NCBI GenBank assembly: GCA_965216695.1 | Contig: OZ244212.1 | Span: 1,116,001 to 1,180,000, forward strand | DNA from: G965216695 sp965216695 | GTDB lineage: Bacteria; Pseudomonadota; Gammaproteobacteria; Pseudomonadales; Azotimanducaceae | Length of the DNA stretch: 64,000 bases | Reading direction: 5' to 3' | Part shown: one piece after another, positions 58,321-64,000 of the stretch | How the letters are laid out: every line of letters starts with the position of its first letter | How positions within the stretch are numbered: position 1 is the stretch's first letter | Program-made: the position numbers and the translations under genes | Notes under the pieces: generated by a model | Database searches by the model: none | What the model was told of the DNA's origin: nothing | What the model saw: the letters and a program-made list of their open reading frames with translations, nothing else

Positions 58321-59361
58321 ATGACACAAAACGAACCCCTTAAGCTCAAGGGTATGCCCGGGTCGCCGTACACCCGAAAGATGCTCGCCTACATGCGCTT
58401 TCGCCACATTCCATACGAATTGCTGATCGGCGACCAGAGCGCAGCGCTCGGCCTTCCGGAACCCAAAGTAGATCTGCTGCCAACGTTCTATCTACCGAAC
58501 GCCGACGGCGAGCTCGCGGCGGTCGTGGACTCCACGCCGTTGATCCGTCGCTTCGAAGCCGAGTCCTCCGGACGCAATGCCATTCCCACCGACCCGGTGT
58601 TGAACTTTTTGAACTACCTGATCGAAGACTACGGGGACGAGTGGCTCACGAAGGCCATGTTTCACTACCGCTGGCACTACGACGCAGACATCGATATGGC
58701 CGGTACGGTGCTGCCAATGTGGCGCAATATCCAGGCATCTGCCGGCCAGCTTACGCAGCTGAAAGGCTTCATATCGGAGCGACAGATATCACGACTGTAC
58801 GTCGTGGGGTCCAACCCGACGACAGCGCCGGTGATCGAAGCGAGCTACCACCGTTTCCTCGCGCTCATGGATGCACTGATCGAAAAGCAGACCTTCGTAC
58901 TTGGTGCCCGGCCATCGTCAGCCGACTTCGCTATCTACGCTCAGCTTACGCAGCTTGCGAAGTTCGATCCCACACCGTCGTCCATCTGTCTGCAACACAC
59001 ACCGCGTGTGTACGCGTGGACCGACCTGGTGGACGACCTGTCGGGTCACCCGGCCGATGACGACGCGTGGACATCCCCGGACACTGCAGCGAGCGTGCTG
59101 AAAGACCTCTTAAGCGAGATCGGCCGCACTTACGCGCCCGCACTGCTCGCCAACGCCAGCGCCTTGCAAGCGGGTCAGAAGGAGATGGAGACGACGATCG
59201 ACGGTCAACGTTGGGAACAACCCGTGTTTCCGTATCAGGCGAAGTGCCTGCAGTGGATCAATGCCGAATATCAGCGACTGGGTGGGGCGGACAAAGAACG
59301 CGTGGACGCGATTCTCGCAGGTACCGGCTGTGACACGATTCTCGTGAGGACCACTTCATGA
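58321..59361 (+). CDS. Glutathione S-transferase family protein
   Basis: A 346-residue protein with an N-terminal thioredoxin-like GST domain: LKGMPGSPYTRKMLAYMRFRHIPYEL with the usual SPYTRK contact, and VDSTPLIRRFEAE where S/T binds the glutathione glutamyl group. The helical domain has FVLGARPSSADFAIYAQL. A C-terminal extension of about 90 residues makes it longer than a typical 210-residue GST. GGAG lies 11 bases before the ATG. It overlaps the MBL-fold gene by four bases (ATGA), so they are cotranslated. Confidence 0.88.
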   Translation: MTQNEPLKLKGMPGSPYTRKMLAYMRFRHIPYELLIGDQSAALGLPEPKVDLLPTFYLPNADGELAAVVDSTPLIRRFEAESSGRNAIPTDPVLNFLNYLIEDYGDEWLTKAMFHYRWHYDADIDMAGTVLPMWRNIQASAGQLTQLKGFISERQISRLYVVGSNPTTAPVIEASYHRFLALMDALIEKQTFVLGARPSSADFAIYAQLTQLAKFDPTPSSICLQHTPRVYAWTDLVDDLSGHPADDDAWTSPDTAASVLKDLLSEIGRTYAPALLANASALQAGQKEMETTIDGQRWEQPVFPYQAKCLQWINAEYQRLGGADKERVDAILAGTGCDTILVRTTS

Positions 59362-60401
59362 GGAAGCTTCTGTTCACCGTAGCATTGCTCGCCATCGCGG
59401 CAGGATTAGCAGCGTTTTTTATGCTCAACACCACCGTCGGCCAGGATGCGTTGTTCAAACGCGCAGCCACAACACTGATGAGCCAGTCCGCCGACACGTT
59501 CGACGGGTTGCGGGTGGTGGTGTGCGGCAGCGCATCACCGCTCGGCAACGATCCGAACCGCGCGCAGGCATGCGTCGCCGTGCTCACACCGGAACACTTC
59601 TTCCTGTTCGACGTGGGCGCCCGCTCGCCCTCACGAATCAACCAGGCAGCCCTACCGCTCGCGCGAATTGATGGTGTCTTTCTGACACACTATCACTCGG
59701 ATCACATCGCCGGACTTCCAGGCGTCAATCTCACGTCCTGGGTTCGGGGTCGCCCCGGGCCCCTCGCGGTGTTCGGACCACCGGGCGTGCAGACCGTGGT
59801 GGACGGATTCAACACAGCCTATGAGCTCGATCGCGGCTATCGCACGGCGCACCACGGCCGCGACCTGCTTCCACCCGAACGTGGCTTCATGCAGGCCAAC
59901 ACGATCGAACCGAACGGTATCGTCTGGCGCGACGAGGCCCTTGAGATTACCGCTTTCTCAGTCGAACACCCACCGATCGAACCGGCGGTAGGCTATCGCG
60001 TGGACTACCGAGGCCGTTCCGTGGTGATATCCGGCGACACCAACGCCGCCGACAATCTCTTCGACACCGCCAAGGGAGCCGATCTGCTGCTGCATGACGC
60101 GCTGTCGCGGACCCTCCTCGATCCGATGATCGAAACTGCCACCGAAGCCGGACTTCCAGTGATGCCGACCATCATGACCGACGTGATCGACTACCACGCA
60201 GACGTCACCACGTTGCCGTCACGAGCGGCCGCTGCAGGCGTGCAGCAGCTGGTGCTCTACCACATGGTACCGGTGCCCACCAACGCAGTGACGCAGAGGA
60301 TGTTCCTGCGCGAGTTGCCCGACTCGATCATCCTGGCCGATGATCTCCACACGTTTGATCTGCCGCCCGATTCCACCGAAATCATCGTCCGCGAGCCCTG
60401 A
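59358..60401 (+). CDS. MBL-fold metallo-hydrolase, membrane-anchored
   Basis: A 347-residue protein with one N-terminal membrane helix or signal anchor (KLLFTVALLAIAAGLAAFFML). The metal site is LTHYHSDHIAGLPG, followed by ISGDTNAADNL with the bridging Asp and a late His in VLYHMVP. The layout resembles RNase Z-like/arylsulfatase-type MBL hydrolases found outside the cytoplasm. The substrate is unknown. It overlaps the GST gene by four bases and the next gene starts three bases after its stop: a tight operon of GST, MBL and HCCA-isomerase-like protein. Confidence 0.87.
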   Translation: MRKLLFTVALLAIAAGLAAFFMLNTTVGQDALFKRAATTLMSQSADTFDGLRVVVCGSASPLGNDPNRAQACVAVLTPEHFFLFDVGARSPSRINQAALPLARIDGVFLTHYHSDHIAGLPGVNLTSWVRGRPGPLAVFGPPGVQTVVDGFNTAYELDRGYRTAHHGRDLLPPERGFMQANTIEPNGIVWRDEALEITAFSVEHPPIEPAVGYRVDYRGRSVVISGDTNAADNLFDTAKGADLLLHDALSRTLLDPMIETATEAGLPVMPTIMTDVIDYHADVTTLPSRAAAAGVQQLVLYHMVPVPTNAVTQRMFLRELPDSIILADDLHTFDLPPDSTEIIVREP

Positions 60402-60404
60402 CGC

Positions 60405-61706
60405 ATGAATCTCAAAACGCGTATCCGCTCCGCTGCAATGCGACGCTTCTCATCCGAAGCCTATCTGCAAAAACAGCGGGACCGTGCGCGCCAACGCCGG
60501 GAAAAACAGGGACAACCGCCCGTGGTCCACTACTTCCATCAGGTGGACGATCCATACAGTCATCTCGCGGTACAGAAACTGGATCTTCTGGCGGCACGCT
60601 ACAACCTCGAATTCCGGCCGCATCTTACCTCCCCACCACCGCCCGAGTACCGCGGCGCTGCCGATCACTTCGATCGGTGGGCCCAGCGCGATGCAGCGTG
60701 GGTCGCCGAAAACTATGGAGTCACGTTTTCTCCCGAGGTAGGGGCACCTTCAGCCCATTCGGTAGCCCACGCCAACCAGACGCTCGCCGCACATCAGAAC
60801 CGAAGCGACTTCGCCAACGTGGCCATCGACATCGGCAAACTACTCTGGGCCGGCGCCCTCCCAGAAACGGATGAGGACATGAGCGCGGGACAGCGCGCCG
60901 TGGCGGAAGGCGACGCGTTGCGCCGGTCGCTTGGACACTATCAGGGTGCCATGTTCTATTTCGACGGCGAATGGTTCTGGGGCATCGACCGTATTCGGTT
61001 GCTCGAATCGCGTCTGCGCGCGGAAGGCTACGACCGCGAATCCGGTCCGGTCTGTGTGCCCGAACCCGGGTCACGCCCAGTCAACGGGTCCGCCGACGGT
61101 GTGCTCTTGGAGTACTTCCCATCGCTGCGCAGTCCGTACACCGCGATCGGGCATCAACGCGTGCTGGATGTGATCGAAAGAACCGGTGTCACCGTAAACG
61201 TACGCCCGGTGCTGCCGATGATGATGCGCGGCATCCCCGCGCCGCGTGCGAAACAGCGGTACATCATCACGGATGCGGGACGTGAAGGCCGCGCACATGG
61301 CGCACCGCTGGGACGCGTTGTCGATCCATTCGGCGAGCCGGTGCGGCGTGCGTTCGCGCTTTTTCCGGCCGCCAACGCGGAAGGGCGTGGGATGCACTTC
61401 GTAACCGAGTATTTGAGGGCCGCGTGGCTCGACGGCATCGACATCACCACCGCACAGGGTCTCGCGCAGGTAGTGCAAAACGCGGGTTTGCAATCCCCAC
61501 GTACCGGCGAGGCTGCGGAAAACACAAACTGGGAAGCCGTATTGACAGACAATCTGCACGCGTTGACTCAAGAGCATCTATGGGGCGTACCCAGCTTCCG
61601 CGTATCCGGCGGCAATTGTGATGATACGTTCGCGTGCTGGGGCCAGGACCGCATCTGGCGCGTCGCCGATGAGATTGCGCGCAGAACGTCGAGCCCGCGC
61701 GAGTAG
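60405..61706 (+). CDS. Tandem DsbA-fold / 2-hydroxychromene-2-carboxylate isomerase-like protein
   Basis: A 433-residue protein with two thioredoxin-fold domains of the DsbA/GST-kappa type. The first starts at VVHYFHQVDDPYSHLAVQ (about residue 40), the second at VLLEYFPSLRSPYTAIGHQ (about residue 225). Neither has a CxxC, so it is not a disulfide oxidoreductase; SPYT in the second is typical of glutathione-using HCCA isomerases. The end LWGVPSFRV and WGQDRIWRV matches their C-terminal motif. A fused double domain is unusual. It is in a tight operon after GST and MBL genes. Confidence 0.82.
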   Translation: MNLKTRIRSAAMRRFSSEAYLQKQRDRARQRREKQGQPPVVHYFHQVDDPYSHLAVQKLDLLAARYNLEFRPHLTSPPPPEYRGAADHFDRWAQRDAAWVAENYGVTFSPEVGAPSAHSVAHANQTLAAHQNRSDFANVAIDIGKLLWAGALPETDEDMSAGQRAVAEGDALRRSLGHYQGAMFYFDGEWFWGIDRIRLLESRLRAEGYDRESGPVCVPEPGSRPVNGSADGVLLEYFPSLRSPYTAIGHQRVLDVIERTGVTVNVRPVLPMMMRGIPAPRAKQRYIITDAGREGRAHGAPLGRVVDPFGEPVRRAFALFPAANAEGRGMHFVTEYLRAAWLDGIDITTAQGLAQVVQNAGLQSPRTGEAAENTNWEAVLTDNLHALTQEHLWGVPSFRVSGGNCDDTFACWGQDRIWRVADEIARRTSSPRE

Positions 61707-61712
61707 CCGTTG

Positions 61713-62411
61713 ATGCGTCGGATTGCCAGACTTCTCACCCGCACCCTCATCGCGATCGTTGGCATTGCGGTGGTTGCGTTTCTCTTCCTCTACTTTTCGC
61801 CGCGCCCGACGCTCACCATCGATCCAGCCACGCTCGCCGGGGACGGCAGTGAAGTGAACTACTGCGATCTTCCTGTACTCGACGGCAGCGGCAAGCGGGC
61901 GGCAGAGATCCCGAAAGGCAACACGCCGGGTTGCGGATACAGCCACTTCCCGCTTCCGGTGCTGCGTGAATGCACAGAACCGCTGCCTGATGACGCCGAC
62001 GATCTTCGCGGTTTGTGGATAGCTGTTACCGGGCGGGTCGGCCACGTTGAGCGGATAGAGCAATGCGGTGAGCGGGTCGTAGTAACCGCAAGCGGAATCA
62101 TCCACGATTCCGGGCCCAACAGCACTGCCGGCCTCGCCACCAACGACACGCTAGGCAGCGTGCTGTTCACACTCGGCGACAGGGAGTACTGCCCGCGCAC
62201 CAGCGCCGGGACGCGTTGGCGTAACGGTGTCCTCAACTTTCAGGTTTTCGGCTGGGGACCAACAGTGGTGCGCCGCTACATGGACGGCGAGCAACTCGTG
62301 TGGGAATACTTGGACGGCGTGGTCACGCGCATGGATCGCCTTTGCACACTCCCCGAGGCGCACAGAGTGCCTGCGCCGCGTGGACCGCGCTATTCATTGT
62401 TGCCGACTTGA
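61713..62411 (+). CDS. Hypothetical membrane-anchored protein
   Basis: I do not recognise this 232-residue protein. An N-terminal helix (TLIAIVGIAVVAFLFLYF, about residues 11-28) anchors it; the rest is probably periplasmic and contains six cysteines (for example in NYCDLPVL, TPGCGYSHF, LRECTEPL, EQCGERV, EYCPRTS, RLCTLPEA), an even number that could form disulfides. Start at ATG 61713, or TTG three bases earlier. It lies seven bases after the preceding gene and overlaps the convergent sulfatase by 18 bases. Confidence 0.65.
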   Translation: MRRIARLLTRTLIAIVGIAVVAFLFLYFSPRPTLTIDPATLAGDGSEVNYCDLPVLDGSGKRAAEIPKGNTPGCGYSHFPLPVLRECTEPLPDDADDLRGLWIAVTGRVGHVERIEQCGERVVVTASGIIHDSGPNSTAGLATNDTLGSVLFTLGDREYCPRTSAGTRWRNGVLNFQVFGWGPTVVRRYMDGEQLVWEYLDGVVTRMDRLCTLPEAHRVPAPRGPRYSLLPT

Positions 62412-64000
62412 GTCGGTCGGCGTGGGTCCTGTACCGGCGCCAGCCGCCGCGCGCTTCATTCGGTGAGCGACAATGAAGGGCAGCAGAATCAATGCCGCGA
62501 GCAGGGCCACGATGATGGGTACGCGCACACGATCAACCAGATAGTTCGAAAGCAGCTGAGCGCTCTGCGAGTACCCCATTGGAAGCGGTAGAACGCCATG
62601 TTCGCGGGAGAAAGCCTCATACCCCTCCAACATGCGCTGGAACCTCTCGGAATCGGATTCACTGAGATCGACCACCTCGCCCGGATCCTGCACGATGTTA
62701 TACAGATACCACTCGCCATCGCCGCCCGGCGGACCATTGCGCACCAGTTTGTAATCGCCCTGAAAGAACGCCGCGTGGCCGGCAAGTTCGTACCCAACAG
62801 CATCGTCGTCGCGATACACGCGGTCTACACGCCCCTCGAGCAACGGCATCAGGTTTCGTCCGCTGATGGGTAGCACCGGCCTGCCGGCGTAACGCGTGCC
62901 CGGCGCGGCTACCCCGGCCATGGACAGGATTGTGGGCGTTATGTCGGTGGCCCAGGCGAACGCGTGCGTCACCCGCGGTGCGATCGCCAGCGGATCACCC
63001 GCAACGATCAGCGGTACACGCATTCCGCCCTCGCCGGTATAGAACTTATAAAACGCAAGCGGACTCACGGCGGCGCTCGCAAAACTCGGACTGATCGTGT
63101 TGTAGCTTCCCTTCAGCCCGAGGCGTTCGTAGTCCGCGTGGTATCCCAGACTCTCGTACATGCGCCGGCTCGCGAAGCCATGGGGATCGTCGGGTCCGCT
63201 CGCCTCTGCCCCATTGTCCGACGTGAACACAAACACCGTGTTTTCGAGTGCACCCCGCAGCCGCAGATATTCGAGCAGACGGCCGATATGAAAGTCCATG
63301 GCTTCGATCATGCCCGCGTACACGGCCATGCGCTTTGCTTCATAGCGCTTGCGCTCTGCATCGAGCAACGCCCAGTCTCCCGTGCCAGGCATGCGCACCA
63401 TATCGGTATCGTTAGGTACCAAACCCAGCTCCACCGCGCGTTGTCGCCGGCGCTCCCGCAGTGCATCCCAACCGTCGTCGTACACACCCGCGTAGCGGTC
63501 TATGAATTCCTGCGGCGCCTGCACGGGGATGTGGACAGCCTGGAACGGTATATAGGCGAAGAAGGGTCTGCCGTCTTCCAGGTTGTGATCGATGAACTCC
63601 ATGGTTTTGTCTACCAGAAACCGCGAGGAGTAAAAGTCGTCCGGAAGCTCGAACCGTTCGCCATCGGCGTACCAATTCGCCCGGTCGTAGATGGGTAGAT
63701 ACGGTCTCTGTTCCCAGTTGTCCGCGCCGGAATCCATCAGGGCCACGGTGCGTTCAAATCCGCGGCGGCTCGGACGTTTGTCCGGCGCAGAACCCAGATG
63801 CCATTTACCGGCCATGTAGGTGTGATATCCCGCATCTTCCAGGAGCGTTGCTACGGTTACCACGTTGTGGCCCAGCACACCCTGGTAGTTGTCGTGCGTG
63901 CGCTGCGCTGGCGCCAGCATCTCCGGAATGTTGGGCACGCCGGCCAGGTGGTTGTTTACACCGGTCAACAACATTGCCCGGGCGGGCGCGCAGTTAGCGG
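62394..64000 (-). CDS. Sulfatase (arylsulfatase type I), N-terminus outside window
   Basis: The frame is open to the window edge, so the first 40-60 residues are missing. Just inside the edge it reads ANCAPARAMLLTG, the sulfatase signature C-x-P-x-R; the Cys codon is 63992-63990 and would be converted to formylglycine. GYHTYMAGKWHLG is the second signature and FTSDNGAE the metal-binding DN. The C-terminus carries one membrane helix (VPIIVALLAALILLPFIVAH), so the enzyme is probably anchored with its catalytic domain in the periplasm. It removes sulfate from an unknown ester, typical of marine polysaccharide or sterol sulfate users. The PAR form instead of PSR is a known variant. Confidence 0.92.
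   Translation of the reverse strand, partial: ANCAPARAMLLTGVNNHLAGVPNIPEMLAPAQRTHDNYQGVLGHNVVTVATLLEDAGYHTYMAGKWHLGSAPDKRPSRRGFERTVALMDSGADNWEQRPYLPIYDRANWYADGERFELPDDFYSSRFLVDKTMEFIDHNLEDGRPFFAYIPFQAVHIPVQAPQEFIDRYAGVYDDGWDALRERRRQRAVELGLVPNDTDMVRMPGTGDWALLDAERKRYEAKRMAVYAGMIEAMDFHIGRLLEYLRLRGALENTVFVFTSDNGAEASGPDDPHGFASRRMYESLGYHADYERLGLKGSYNTISPSFASAAVSPLAFYKFYTGEGGMRVPLIVAGDPLAIAPRVTHAFAWATDITPTILSMAGVAAPGTRYAGRPVLPISGRNLMPLLEGRVDRVYRDDDAVGYELAGHAAFFQGDYKLVRNGPPGGDGEWYLYNIVQDPGEVVDLSESDSERFQRMLEGYEAFSREHGVLPLPMGYSQSAQLLSNYLVDRVRVPIIVALLAALILLPFIVAHRMKRAAAGAGTGPTPTDSSRQQ

Overview
The window is GC-rich, gene-dense chromosomal DNA from a Gram-negative, aerobic heterotroph. A TonB-dependent receptor, periplasmic quinoproteins and cytochromes, a lipobox protein, FghA and a DUF2970 protein point to a Proteobacterium, most likely a marine-type gammaproteobacterium (inference). 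About 62 protein genes are supported, including two cut by the window edges and one decayed remnant. I saw no rRNA, tRNA, CRISPR array or insertion sequence, and no gene-free stretch longer than 300 bases.

Layout. 0-9 kb: end of a quinohemoprotein dehydrogenase, PhyH-type dioxygenase, CPA1 antiporter, TauE-family exporter, DUF2970 protein, an LLM oxidoreductase, a CaiB-type CoA-transferase and a PVA-dehydrogenase-like quinohemoprotein. 9-14 kb: SDR fossil, LLM oxidoreductase, CoA-transferase, acyl-CoA dehydrogenase and a divergent HSD17B4-like SDR. 14-17.3 kb: hpaE-hpaD-hpaH of homoprotocatechuate meta-cleavage. 17-25 kb: P450, phosphotransferase, dienelactone-hydrolase-like protein, FAD hydroxylase, S-formylglutathione hydrolase, aldo/keto reductase, LLM. 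25-35 kb: a soluble reductive-dehalogenase-like protein, VOC protein, Rieske oxygenase, two SDRs around a TonB receptor, ferritin-like protein, epoxide hydrolase. 35-42 kb: DUF3604 protein, a GrdB-like selenoprotein and a methanethiol-oxidase cluster (SBP56/MtoX, SCO, MauG-like). 42-54 kb: two more LLM genes plus a third at 52.9 kb, DoxX, cupin, Baeyer-Villiger monooxygenase, TetR regulator with a 24-bp palindromic operator, enoyl-CoA hydratase, SGNH/FKBP pair. 54-64 kb: HAD phosphatase, SDR, enoyl-CoA hydratase, a GST/MBL/HCCA-isomerase-like run and a sulfatase.

Most genes read as oxidative catabolism of hydrophobic or aromatic organics: CoA-ester activation, beta-oxidation-type enzymes, ring hydroxylases and six LLM flavin/F420 enzymes, with outer-membrane uptake and thiol/aldehyde detoxification. 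MtoX would release formaldehyde, H2S and H2O2 from methanethiol; FghA at 22 kb could serve the formaldehyde branch.

Strongest observations: (1) an in-frame TGA in a GrdB/PrdB-family gene, followed by a U-x-x-C motif and a SECIS-like hairpin with a GGUCU loop; (2) an unaccompanied, cytoplasmic-type reductive dehalogenase homologue with an internal duplication; (3) a hairpin repeat family (core GGGGTCAGAGCAAAGGGACA) in four places, which supplies the C-terminal tail of three proteins.
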